This document shows positions 47,301-59,762 of a stretch of DNA of 64,000 nt, in pieces. Made by a program: the position numbers and the translations under genes. Source of the stretch: Allacma fusca (Eukaryota > Arthropoda > Collembola > Symphypleona > Sminthuridae); contig OX359248.1 in the NCBI GenBank assembly GCA_947179485.1, forward strand, positions 45,952,847 to 46,016,846, written 5' to 3'. The notes beneath the pieces are model-generated. The model saw nothing but the letters and a program-made list of their open reading frames with translations, was not told the origin of the DNA and did not search any database. Numbering within the stretch: the first letter of the stretch is position 1; every line of letters begins with the position of its first letter.

Positions 47301-49835
47301 TAAAAGTAGGAATAAAACTAGAATTGATCCTAATCCCTGGGAAATGGCTGATTACAAAAAGTAAGCACTACACCAACCACTTTCTTGACCCCGAGAAATT
47401 CATTTGTATGTTCGTTTTGCGCTTGCGCGGGAAATGTATCCAGACCTGGTTATGTTGTTCGTGAGAAAGTAAGGATATGTATCTACCTAACATAAATATT
47501 AATATTTTTCGTATATTTAATAATAGTATTTGGGACTGTAAAGTACATACATTGAAATAAAAAAAAACTATTCCGATTTGCAACAAAGAATCTTATGGAC
47601 TTAATCCAGTTTGCACAACATTTCGTTTTTTTCCCAGTGATGACCTTTAGGATTTTTCCCATGAACTTTAGAATAATTGAATATGAAATAATAAAATGAA
47701 TTTGGAAAAAATGGACCATTCCAGTTCACATCTCAGCTCTTCAAATGCCTGCGCTGCATTTTAAAAGGATGCATCTTGTAATACCTTGGACTTTTCGGGT
47801 TCCTCCTCACAGGTTCAACAATTCCCCTTTCTTTTCAGCTAACCCCACTGACAATGAGTCCCAGTTGAAGTCATATTTTGCCCTTCGTACCACTTCATCT
47901 CGTCCAATCCTCATTTCCCAAAGCAGATAATATCTGAAAAGGGCAGGAGTCCAATGACGATGTAGGGAAGAATCCAAATCCAACTAGGGCCGGGCGTGTA
48001 CGACAGTCGAGAGCCATTTTTTTTGGAGGAAACGCATCCTCAGGGACAACGATTCCTGGTCACAAAGCCCCAAAGTTGTATTTACTACAAACAACGTTAA
48101 TTGAATTGTAGGTATTACTTCGGATGTGGCTATGTGACTCCTGGCACTGGATACTCCATACAATATTTTATACGTTAGCGGTCAAAGGATTTTCTTTTGC
48201 GGGCGGATTCCTTTCAAAGCTGCTCCGCTATGGGGCTTCATTCATGGCATAAGTTTTAAGAGGACTGGGGTCTGGGTCTGGGTCTGGATGCCTCTAATTC
48301 TGTTCCTTGCCCTTTTCTGCTCTTACAAGCTTCGTTCTTCCGTTTCCTCTTTCTCGGGGCAGGCAATAATTCTGTATTCTATCTCATATCCTTGTAATAA
48401 TACTAATAATTTATTCAATTTTGTTACTTCAGTTTCTTTCTGTAGCTGAGGATGTGAATGTATGTAGCAAACAGCAGAAACCTTATCGATCTCTACAGAT
48501 ATGACTATTGCATAAAATGTGACAGAGAAAAAGATAAATTGCTTTTTAAAGTTGCAGTTGCAGTTAAGTTTGCAGTTTTAATGGGAATTATTATTATTAT
48601 CTTCACGTGGTTACTTGTATGTGGTGAGTTTAGAAGTAGACATAGCTGCTCAAAATATATTCTCAGCAAATGCAAACTATGAAATACATGATACAGAATT
48701 TTAATAAAATATAACAAGAAAATAGAGCCCTGATGAAAAATATTTTTGGAAGCACAATCCTTGAAAATACAAACTATGAAATACTTTTCTCATTGATAGA
48801 AATCGAAAATACAAAATGTATTTTAAACACAATGAATTTAAACAACACTGGTCTTCCGATTTCAAGCAAATTTTTCGTTCAATTTTTTTTTTGATTAACA
48901 AATATGATAATTGGTTCAATTGACACATGCGGAAAGGTTTGAATTGTGTTGAAGGTTATAAAGCTGTGTCAAGCTATAAAATTGCAAAATATAGTTAAAC
49001 CTTGCAAGGCATAGAAAACGCAATCTACCAAATATGTACGTTTATCCCAAAAAAAAAATCAAGCCTTAAGATATCTATACATACGTTTATCCTGTGATGA
49101 GCTACAACATACACTGCATATTTACCCAACATACGGTACATATTTTAAATACAATGCATTTTGGACAGCTCAGCTTTTAGGTTACGTGGGGTGATGGAAA
49201 GTCATTTCAACATTTTTATAGAAATGATTCTGTATAGGGATTGGATATTTTAAAAGATAGTAAAACATACAGTATTTTGATTTTCAGTCATGATCAAGCA
49301 GAAGGTTACGATGTATTTGCAGGAAAGCTTTTCTCAAGGGCGTAAGGTGTGACTGATGGAATATGAAGGAGAAAGTGCAGCATGTATGATTGTACAGAAG
49401 ATCGGAAGTGAGAGACAAAAAGAAAGAGAATGCTGGACAGTCACTGATCCTCAACAGCCCTCTAAACTTGGCGTGAAGAGAGAACTGCGAGTACTGTGAT
49501 AAGAAAGAGGCTTTAGTTCCAAGACCTTAATTCCCACAAAAATGACAAAGAACAATAATTTTGAAGAGACAGGAAAACCGACGTGCAAATTCGAGGGTCT
49601 TTTGTCATTCAGGGTGTTTCAAATCCTTTTTCCTTCCCCTAGCCCATATAAGGATCATTGTTGCAAAAATATGTAATTCTGCGTTTGTAAACACTCTCTT
49701 TTTTCAGATTTGTCTTTATTTGATGTAGGTCAAGAATTATTACGATCAGTCTTTAAAAACACAAAACAAAGTCAGAATTTGTTGACAATTTTAGACAGTT
49801 GTTTATATCGGCACAGAGTGTCTTTGAACACGTAT
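44363..49835. other. Long non-coding spacer or intron
   Basis: No gene supported. ACCCAGGTA and GTACAG words cluster at 45355-45410. Weak exon-like signals at 47220-47237 and 48500-48622 are discussed in findings. A 161-codon open frame (46579-47064, +) has no protein character I recognise. Confidence 0.35.
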
Positions 49836-50126
49836 TTTGACATTCCTTTGTCAGAAATTTCAAAGACTTTCCGGAGAGCTATGGCACAGGTCCCTACATT
49901 AAGAATTGTGGACATGGCATGAAAGAACAGAGAACAAGGTTGGGGATATTCCGCTCAGAGTCAAAGTGATTTCATCTTCTTAGATCAAAAATTGCAATCT
50001 CAGGCCCTAACAATGTGATTAAAACAAAGCAAAAAGTTTACTTTTATTGTAACTTTTTAAAACCATCCGCAAACTTTCCCTCTTTTAGACAACTCATAAA
50101 ATATCCTACAACTGAGAGTCAAAAGT
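49836..50126 (+). repeat. Dispersed repeat family B, copy 5 (longest, with inverted ends)
   Basis: Starts TTTTGACATTCCTTTGTCAG and ends CATAAAATATCCTACAACTG then AGAGTCAAAA, so the two ends are imperfect inverted repeats (TTTTGACTCTCAGTTGTAGG when the right end is turned over). Internal words CAGGTCCCTACATT, GAATTGTGGACA, ACAGAG and GTTGGGGATATTCC tie it to the other copies. It has the size and layout of a MITE; no target duplication was established. The 70-codon open frame at 49710-49922 ends inside it and is therefore unlikely to be a gene. Confidence 0.65.
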
Positions 50127-52020
50127 TTCCGAATTTCCTTTCGCTCTGACTGTGAGGAAGCAATGCTCAAAATCCTCCAAAAATTTAAATTTTCCTCCAC
50201 GTTTTTGACAACTGTGACTTCAATTCTTGATCGAGATCAATGAAACAAATTTTGAAAAACTTGGAAAAGAATTTGCTTCAAAATGGGGGAATCAAATATC
50301 TTACCTCGTTGTCCCTTGCACTGGTTAGGAGGGGGAGGAGAAAAGGGGTTTGATACACCCTGCCCAATCTCTGTTTTTAAATGGGGTAGGGATTGCGAAT
50401 ACTTTCCTTGTATATTTTTACTCATACCCAGTGTGTGCCTTCAAAGTCCTTTCATATTTCGACATAAAATGGCATGGTAAAAGTGCTTCGTCGGAGTTGG
50501 TTATTCACGATCGATCGAAAGAACGGAAGCCAACCTCATTGTGTCATGGAGGCTCTCAAGGTGTCAGTCTTGAGGTTATTGCATGTCAAGAGAAGGTTCC
50601 ACTGTACGACACACTGCCATTGAAAGAAGGAGTGTCTGATGTGCTCGACCTCTAAACTGTTTCAATAATTCCCTCCCGAGAAAAGGGAGCGAGTCTGCTC
50701 CGGCCTTTTATGGTTACTAAAAGTGGTCCATGAGGAGTGGAGCCAGATTGAAAGGAGGAAAATGTGGGAGCTGATCTGGATGCAAGGACGGCGAGGAGAG
50801 TGATTTACGCGTTTGTTTTTCTCCAACAACTCATGTATTGAGAAGGAGCTATGGGGAGGGCTTCCCTGGGTAGAATTCAGTCGTAAATATGTTATTAAAT
50901 TTAACGGGTGAGAACCTGAGCATGGCTCACGCCGAATTGCTCCACTCCAATATCCTCCATTCAAATGATACAAAGGAGGCATTAAATTATCCGATAGAGG
51001 AAAGCAAATTCTAAGTCCCACGAGCCGATTGGTCTTAAATAGGGCTTAATGTCAACACAACACTACAAATAATTCCATTCCCTCTTCGATTTTCTTTTCT
51101 TCATATGTACTTTTATATCATCGGATTTCCATCACTTATGTACGTCTCAAATATATGTATCTATCTATCTATGTAGATATGTATGCACTCATATTATTAT
51201 CTCGTCGGTATCTGGCATGAAATGGAGAGCGGTGCTGACTCTTGATGCGCCTTTGATTTAAGAACATTGATGGTAAAGTAAATATTGAAAGAGACAACTA
51301 TGCGTTACTAAACCCGGAGAACGGGCGCTTTCACTGGCCATTTAAAAAGCAGCTGTGAGGAAGTAGAGGAGGGTGTCGAACTCCTAAAATAACATTCACA
51401 GAGTCGATATAAAAAAATGAAAACCAAATAATTTCTTTTAAGATTTAAAAACTTTACTTGCATCCCCAGAAACTTAAAAATATATTCCTGACAATAATAA
51501 TTGTCATCACTCCAAATTGAAAACTTTCAATTTAGAAAGAACACTTCATAAATGTGAAAAAAAAGTTTTGAAAATATACCGACGATGTTTTTATTGCTCT
51601 TAAATAAAAGCGGGGTCGTTATCCTTCTGGATGGAATTAGAACTATAATGATTGCGAGAGGATCTCTTGTGAGAATCTAATTTTCAGTTATAGACCCATG
51701 CTGCTTATAATTTGCCATTGGCAGGTGGTAATCATCGTTGTATTCAATTAGGTAAAATGTATCTTGAGGTAAATCCCTTATCTGTATTTCAAATACACCT
51801 TGTATGATATTAAAAGTAAGGAAATATTAAATAAGCACACAGTTTTGCTGTACTCTATAAATTGTAATTATCTATACTACGGAATATTTTTTCCAAAGTC
51901 CCATGTAAGAAAGTAAACTACAAGATCTTTTCTGCGACTGCATCCAAAATTCCTTCTTGAGAAGCAATTACCTATGGATAAACCATGGGTAGGAAGTACC
52001 TGGGGAGAGGGAATGGGAAG
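50127..52020. other. Non-coding DNA
   Basis: No supported gene. A short TATC run lies near 51158-51172 among ATATGTA words. Confidence 0.4.
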
Positions 52021-52215
52021 GGATTGTCTGTGGAGATAAAACGCTGGATGGATTATCTGTGGGGGTTAAATGGAAAAGACGGACTCGTACGGAGAGGAAA
52101 TCGGGAGGGTTTATTTCCCGGAGTAAAATTAGGAGAAAATTGGCTGTGGAGGTAAAAAGAGTGAAGGAATGGGATATTTGCAGAGATCACATGAGGTACG
52201 GATTGTCTGTGGAGC
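52021..52215. repeat. Degenerate interspersed repeat of GGATTGTCTGTGGAG
   Basis: The word occurs as GGATTGTCTGTGGAGATAAA (52021), GGATTATCTGTGGGGGTTAA (52050), TTGGCTGTGGAGGTAAA (about 52140) and GGATTGTCTGTGGAGCTA (52200). The spacings (29, about 88 and 61) suggest a roughly 30-bp period with decayed units between. The 82-codon open frame over it is not considered a gene. Confidence 0.6.
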
Positions 52216-53633
52216 TATGTAAGTGTGAAAGTATTATTTATTGGAATATTTATTTGCGAAACAAATCCGCTGGAGGGATTATGAGCGGAGTTGTTATAAG
52301 GGATTAGCAATGGAGGGTTTGTATATAATAACGATTATTTGAGGGGGGATTACTCCAAAGCACATTAGGGGATTACTCAACCATGTCCTATTTCGTTTAA
52401 ATCCATTAGGGGCATGTCAAATACTTGCCTTGTGTTCCAAAAATCCTGGAATCTCATGTAACAATTAATTCGTAATAAAGTTCCAGTAAATAATTCCTTT
52501 CTGGAGTTATTACAAGGCAAAAGATACATTTCGAAAAGTTATTTTAAAAGTAGCACCCCACACAAAAAAAAACCTTGCTGTTTTGTAATCTATCCAATTT
52601 TTATTTTTTACCACAGTTGTCAATCAAGGAATCCATCCTATCCTGAGAGATGTGACCCCGTTTAGCCCCATGCTTAAGCAATTCATGCCCAGTGGAACTG
52701 TGCACCAAATCCATTAGAATTGAGTCAAATCATTAGCAAAAAGTCATATTCCAAAATCTCATAAAATGAGTTCAAGCAAACTATTTCGTATATTTATTTT
52801 GAGCAGAATAGAAGCGTTTTCTTCAACCCCGGTGACAATAAGTGTCTACAGTAAAGGAAAGTATTCTTTCTTCTCTTCCTCTACAGCTTTGGAATTTGCT
52901 TAACCAAACTAATCAAGAAATCAAATCAGAAGCTTTATTTAACAAATTAGCCCGGGAATGAGAATCTAGAAGAGGGGAATCTAATTTAATGTCATAATCT
53001 CTCATTATCTTTTACCATACTAAACCAACCATGTTCGACATGAAAAGATATTAAGTTCTCAACACGTCCAGATAATTACATAAACCTTGATGAATGAATA
53101 GGCCTCACGGACTGGGCTCCATTGGGATAGACGGGATATTAACAGATTCCTCAAATACGGTCAGAGGTATCAATCCTTTAGCCATAAAACGGGAAATAAC
53201 GCCAGTTGGAAATGTGTTTTGAAGGAAACTGAAGAGACGGGAGGATTTATGGGGGTTGCGTGTGCGGTGTTCAAGTGGTTGTGGAAGGCCGATAGGATGG
53301 AATTTATCCATCTTTTGTATTTACACACTCTCCGGTCACATTTCGGTCAAGATAAGGATGGAATCGAATGAAATGAACAAAGGGACCTCGCACAAAGCAA
53401 GGGGATTGGGAAAGTTTTGTTGCATTTAATTAACAGTAAAAAAAGGGAAAGTAAATCAATAATTAGATGGGAATAGCAATAAATCGAGATGATTCCATCC
53501 AGGACCCCAAATGTTCATGTGGAAACAAGTTAAGAGTGGGAGAAGAAAAGACGCCGCTGAGACAGTGAGGGACTGTATCGGGCATCACTGCACCGTACAG
53601 AATAGATATGTAGATGTAGACATGCCCAGAGTT

Positions 53634-53638
<5 letters not shown>
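52216..53638. other. Non-coding DNA
   Basis: No gene or repeat recognised. Confidence 0.4.

Positions 53639-53664
<26 letters not shown>
53639..53664. repeat. (CT)n microsatellite
   Basis: About thirteen CT dinucleotides. It runs through the 201-codon open frame at 53511-54116, which is otherwise unsupported. Confidence 0.95.
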
Positions 53665-53670
<6 letters not shown>

Positions 53671-56600
53671 CTGTATGTAGTAGTGATTCATTCCTCTCAC
53701 TCTCTCCTGCATCTCCGCCGCATCTTTTGAGCCCCTGCCTCCAACAATTCTTTATAGAAGCTGGGAAAGAATCTCCACTGTGGATGGATATGTACCCCAT
53801 TTCCAAAAGCAGCATTGCAATAGCTGGCAAAAGCATTGCAATCGCTGGAAACTCCGTTCAGGCCAAAAAATTCTTCAGATCAATGAAAAAGCTCAATCGG
53901 AGCAATTATTTGTGCCTCTCTCCTCCTCTTATTTCTTTCTTCTTTCCCGCAGACCAGTCTCTCTCTCGAGCCAATCCTATTTGTGGAAGGAATATAGATA
54001 CTTCCTCACCTCCATCTCTGCCTACACTGTCCGAGCAAAGGAGTTACACTTGGCAGAAAATGAAAATGCTGATTCATTCAGACCCACTGCTATCCGTAAG
54101 ACAAGTCTGCAATTAACGTACGTCTGATCATCAAATCATCTTAATGTTCCGTTGCCAGAAGCCTGGAGGAATGCTGAAATCTTACGACGACAAAATGCCA
54201 TCTCCCAAAATCTCTCTTTCTCTTTCTCTCTCTTGGTCTAAGGCTGTGGCAAAACATTGACGTAGCTCCGCTCCTAGTTAAGTTTTCCTCCATCCGCCCC
54301 CGTAGTCTCATGCTCAATTCAATGCTTTCAAGAATTTCGGAGTGTAGATCTCTCCAACGCTCTATTTTCTGTCGTGCTGTGTCAACTTCTCATTTGAATA
54401 ATGTAGAGACATTAGCCTTAATCACTGTACATATACTTAGACGCTCTTCGTCCACTTTTTAACGCAGTTTCCCTCGGTAGCGGACTCAAGGCTAGTTTAT
54501 TCCAGGAGCTACATACGTACGTACAGCATCTAATAAGTATAAGTAGGATTCCAGATCCACTGACGCAAATGTAACTGCCACCTGGTATTGTCAGTTGTCA
54601 CTCCAGTTTAGGACTATCCATCTCCAAGACTAGCCAGGCGTCGGCCCGCTGTGCATACATAGTAGGCTTTTGGCATATCCGTCTGATAAAGCCTTAATTT
54701 TGGTCTTCACAAAACAGGTTCTGCACCAAAAGGAAAGTTTTATGGGTAACTCTGGGAAGGAAGCTGGTCAGGGGGAAACGTGCCAGGTTTCAATTTTCTC
54801 CTGGTGTTATTAATGAGTGGGAACTGGTGGAGTCTGGTCAGGTGGAGTTGGATGTGGCTAAGGGAATATGGAGACCCCATAGTTGAGTGCATGGTACACA
54901 TATGCGGAGCAGATGACACTCACCCTGAGCTCAGTGACGGGACTGAAGAGCATGAAGGAGTGGAATTGTCAGTAGGGCCAAGAATTAATTGGACATATCA
55001 TGGAAGGAAATGCTGACGAAGGAACGGGCTGACACAAAACATGCCTTGGAACAAAGGACTTAAGTTGGGACATAAAGAGGAGCAAGTGGGGGACGAGAGG
55101 CGTGTCAAGTGTGTGGTTTTTCACAGAGATTTCTCAAGATGCAGCCGAAGATGAGGACACAATGAGTACACAGACGATCAGTCACCACATCAGCTCAAGG
55201 ACTCTCAAAAGCCCATTCGTTGAGATCACCTGCTCTTCTGCTCCAGTTTTTCCCTCATGTCGGTTACATACTTCATATAGGTCATAAGATTTCGACAAGG
55301 AAAGTCAACAGCAGGAAAGGGCTTTCCCTTAACTGTACATTGTGTGCGAGTTGAGAGGAGCCCCAGGACACAAGACCTACCATGCACTGACTCTGACCTC
55401 CTCCTAATATTAGCTTCATCTTGACTTGGGCCTTCTGCACTCTCCAATGGTCCACAAATTGGGAAGAGAAATCCTTACCAATGCAGTGATCTCTGGAGAA
55501 AGTCGACTTTCTCTCAAACCACATCCCATCGGCATGGCATTTTTTTTATCGTTGTGTATAATTCTGCAAGCATATATTTGTATTGTGTTGGGGAAATCCG
55601 AATGTATTGTTATAAGGGGAATGTTTCTGTAAGGAGAGTCGACTGTTGACAGATGAGGTTCCGGACCGAGTATTTCCAGGGGAAAAGCTTTTTCGTTTTA
55701 TTTTTCTATTTACAATATCTATCTAGAGATAGCCTGAAGATGAGCACGGTTATTGTTCGGAAGCTCCCTGTTTATAATAAAAATGGATTCCACAGAAACC
55801 AATTTATTAAGCATGAATAAATTTTATCTGTTTATCCATGGATGGAAGGATCAACCACCGTGCACATCTCTGATTACTCTAAATACGATTTCTGGTCAGT
55901 TCCTTCTCCTCAGTACGGAAAATATAAACGGGAACTTATTGTTAGGCGAATAGCTCTGGGCGGTAGCCAAAAGTATAGTATGCTGCTCAAGCTGTTAAAT
56001 ATTCATAACACTCATCGTCCCTCAACTCCAAGAACACAGACGCCAATTCCTATATCACCTCCATTCTCCCGTGATTCTGTCGTGATTGTGAGGCTTCTAT
56101 TCAGAAAAAGTACTGCGAGCAGTAACATGATTGCCTTCCTTTTTGGCTTCTTCCTCACAATGGGAGTCATTGTTGGTTGTTGAGAGCGATAATTCAAATG
56201 CAGGTTGGGCTGTCTCTTCCATTTTTATTTTTTACATAGATAGGACGAAACAACGAGCTAATTCCCTTTTTCCACTGAATTTAATTGAATCATCATCGTT
56301 CTGCTCGCGCCGGAAAACCACAAAAGTTTTGCTAAACGAGTTCAGCTAAATTATGCAATCCAGGGGATATTCCTTTTTTTTTTCGTATACACAAGAGAAT
56401 GGCTCTCTGTCCTACTTCTTCCAAATTAAGTCATTCAACTTTCGATCACACAACAAATTTTCTATGTTCTGCCGAGAGGAGCAAGTAACAGGGAAAAGGC
56501 TGGAAATAGCTTTAACTTTTACTGGAACTCCCGCCTATGTATGTCATCTCACCAATTGTCCGTATGATTACTCTGAAATTTTATCAAATCAATCTTGAAA

Positions 56601-56845
56601 GAGTTTATGTAGCCACAAAATTGTATCCAGTTAGAGAGATTCCATGATAAAAAAGGGAAGTCGTTTGTCAAGGAACGACGGCCATCAGGTTAGATATGGG
56701 ATATCATTAGGTATACAAAATAATATCCTTTGTCTACACGCATATAGATATTTATATATGTTTCGGTTTATTTCAATTTTTCATGGAACATGCCACAAAG
56801 AACCACACGAGTGGAAATAGGCTAGATGACTGGTCCACACTGATC
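53665..56845. other. Non-coding DNA with pyrimidine-rich tracts
   Basis: Pyrimidine runs occur at about 54203-54236. No supported gene; the open frames here are short and lack splice or domain evidence. Confidence 0.35.
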
Positions 56846-57559
56846 TAGTCCTCGGGTCGATTGAGTTCAACATCGAAAATTTTCTATTAAGTTCGATTCA
56901 CCTTTAATTGAATGACATTCAAAGTTGAATTGAATCAAAAAAATTGAGTTTACAATACTGAATCCCTATTTTTAGCCATTATTATTTAGCGAAGACCGTT
57001 GGATTGATACTCCAGGCATTTCTCTTCTACAGACACAGACCTCACAGAATAAAACCACGTGAATCCCAGAAGCAATAATCTGCCTAATACGAAACTTTAC
57101 ATGAAAGTGTTAATTTAAATTACCGCGCGGTTATTAATTACACAAATTGTGTAAATAATGCCATGCAAAAACCTTCCCGCAGGGGGTTTGCCCCTCCCAA
57201 GCGGGGTCTCTGGTCTACTTGAACTGAATCCTTATCTTTGGATTGTATTTAAAATTCAACCCGCCCTTGAATTTTATTGTCCAAAATCGGGACTGACTCA
57301 TACGTCTACAACATACCCCGTAACTTGAACAGCTCATGCATTCATATTTTACACCCCGAAAAGTTGCAAAACATGACATCTGCTGGTGATGTCTCCTGAG
57401 GTAAATCAAAGCTAACAAATTGGTTTCCATATCAGTTCAGAGACTGACTGAGATGAATTGTTTTTTTCTGACCTGAAAAAGAAACAACTTGGGCTCAGCT
57501 TACAGTCTGAACTGAATATACAGAAAATTTTGAATGGAACTGAAACGTTCCGATCACTA
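56846..57559. mobile_element. Diverged second copy of the TAGTGGTCGGA hAT-like element
   Basis: Left end TAGTCCTCGGGTCGATTGAG, followed by CATCGAAAATTTTCTATT and AGTTCGATTC, aligns with the left end of 17278-17960. Right end GAACTGAAACGTTCCGATCACTA aligns with its right end. Flanks CACTGATC and GACTGAAC match at 6 of 8 positions, as expected of an old 8-bp duplication. No coding content in 714 bp. A CCCC/GGGG-rich patch at about 57174-57210 may be a separate insertion. Confidence 0.65.
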
Positions 57560-59728
57560 GACTGAACCCATGCAAAAATATCATGTATGTGTATCATTGA
57601 GTTGATCCCTTGTTTTTACTCACATAATAATGATTTACGTATTTGCATATAGTCAGGAGAAAATTTAATTGATGTTTGTGGTATGGGACTTTTAGTGCGT
57701 TTCCCGACTGGATCGAATTTTTTGACTTTGAGTGAAATCTTTATGTTGGAAGAATTGATGGGAGCATAAAATGTGAATGGGGTGATGAAATATGAAGGAT
57801 TTTGTTCAGGCACAAGTAAGGCGGAACCCTCTTCTGGGTAAGAGAAAGCAACTTTTCCTTGTCACATGACCCCTCACTACGAACATGTATTCTACGTGGC
57901 GTGGCTTTCCTCGTTCACTCCTCAATCCCAGTTCCCGTGGGGCACTCCTCCTTCCTCCACCTTCCTCACTCGGGTTCCCGCACTTCTGAGCAACGTCATT
58001 TCCCTTCCGAACCAATTTTTTCAAACTCCTCCACAATCCAATATCAGAGCTGACTATAGGAAAGCCAGTTCCCATGGTGTGAAGGAAGTTCACAGTTCAG
58101 CTCGGATTCACGAACAAGGGGCAAGAAAATTTCATTTCTTTTATTGCTCCGGCTGCATTTTCATGTAGGGAAGGATTCCGCTCTCCGAAGATCTGCTCTA
58201 AAACTAACTTAAAGGAAACACATGTAAATATTATTTGGAAAGACTGGGACTGTCCCATTTTGGAAGGGGTCATGGACACATGTGTTGTTCTGCTGCAGTA
58301 CAACAGCCTTGAGGATGAGACCTATGTATGAAGAAATGCAGGGGATTTTTCCATGTGATGTGGGATGATTTTTTTTTTTCAAGGACGTGACGTCCTCAAG
58401 TCAGACAACATCTCCTCTTTAAATTTTTTTTCCCCGAGACCACAATTCTAAAAGGTTGCTTGGGAAGGAGAAGTTGACGGGCTGAGTTTGACATGGAATA
58501 ATTGGAGGGATAAATGGGGTAAATGTAAAATAATGAATTATTTAAGAGTTGAGTAAGTTTGCAACAAGTTTTAGTGGTGTGGCTGGCTAAGGAGACTGAA
58601 ATTGATGAGCTGCCTCAGAAGTGAGTGCAGCATTAAATGGTTGAGTGTAATGCGACTAGAAAGAAGGTGAGTGAAAGTGGAAGGAGCGTTTCTTGTCTGA
58701 AATGAACGAGGAGAGTCGGGAGAGTTCCTCGCTTCCCACAACGTCCCTTTTAGATATAAATTATTTGTGAGTAGTTGTCGGACGAAGGAGTAGAGTTTCA
58801 GGTAAATGGGAATAGACTCCTTCCTCACCCACACTCAGCCTTAAACTGCTCTGGCACGTTTTCTATTGTAAAGGCCACGCCATGAATATCTAATAGAATA
58901 ATGCCTTCCTCGCTGTACCCCTTCCAGAGCATTAGTTGGACAGTTTAAATAAAGCCTCCCCTCCTATAAATCTACTTGGAATAGCACTTGGAAATTATCC
59001 TCTTATTCCCTCTTTATTCCGACTTCGAACTACTATGTGCTCCTTTAAATTTGCATCACTTTCCCGTATACCTCTCGCTCTATTGTTGTGGCTTTCGTCC
59101 TCCTCGAAAAGTCGTGGTTCAGCTATGACATGAAGCCCTTGAGACTTGAGTTGTGGATGAGAGACAGCAGGAGTGCTTCTGGGTTAAGTCATTTTGTTTA
59201 ATTGATGGATGGGGTCTGGCAAAGATCTGTGTATTCAGCTGGCAAGGAAAATACGGAAGAATAGAATGGGTGCATTAAAGTTTCATGGTTTGGTAGTTGG
59301 GCTTTCGGTGGACTAGTTGTTGGTCGGAGTGTGGCTTCAGGGATGGCAGGATTCTATATATGTTTCATAACTCCTCGAGTCGTTGGAGACTGGGCTGGAC
59401 CCGACCATCTACATATGAGTCCACTACTTTCTTTCTCCAAACAGTCCTCACAATGCGTCTGGAGAAACAGTTTAATCCACGTCAGTTCCTTCTCCCAATC
59501 AACTCCATTCTCCCCCTCCCTAATCTTGCGTCTCTCCATCCAATGTCAATTCCAGGAAAAACTCCTTGACCAGCATTCCTTCTCCTTTCCGCCACCATCC
59601 TCTCTCAGCTACTGAATCTCCTGGTAAAACTGCGGAGTCAGGCCACACTAATCAACTCAAATGTGACTACTTTGTCCTAAAATGTCCTACTTCCTGGACT
59701 CTTTCTCATACCTGCTCATTACCAATAA
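57560..59728. other. Non-coding DNA
   Basis: No supported gene or transposon. Several overlapping open frames near 57800-58170 look like chance in a less AT-rich patch. Confidence 0.35.
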
Positions 59729-59762
59729 CTCTCTCTCTCTCTCTCCCTCTCTCTCTCTCTCT
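59729..59762. repeat. (CT)n microsatellite
   Basis: About seventeen CT dinucleotides with one CC interruption. Confidence 0.95.

Noticed and set aside
49710-49922. 70-codon open frame preceded by TTTTTTCAG
   Set aside because: Its second half lies in repeat family B (49836-50126), so it looks like chance coding of a MITE.
52059-52307. 82-codon plus-strand open frame
   Set aside because: It overlays the degenerate GGATTGTCTGTGGAG repeat, and its Lys/Arg-rich reading follows from the purine-rich repeat.
53511-54116. 201-codon plus-strand open frame
   Set aside because: It crosses a CT microsatellite (SL repeat), and the rest is low-quality, pyrimidine-driven sequence without domains.
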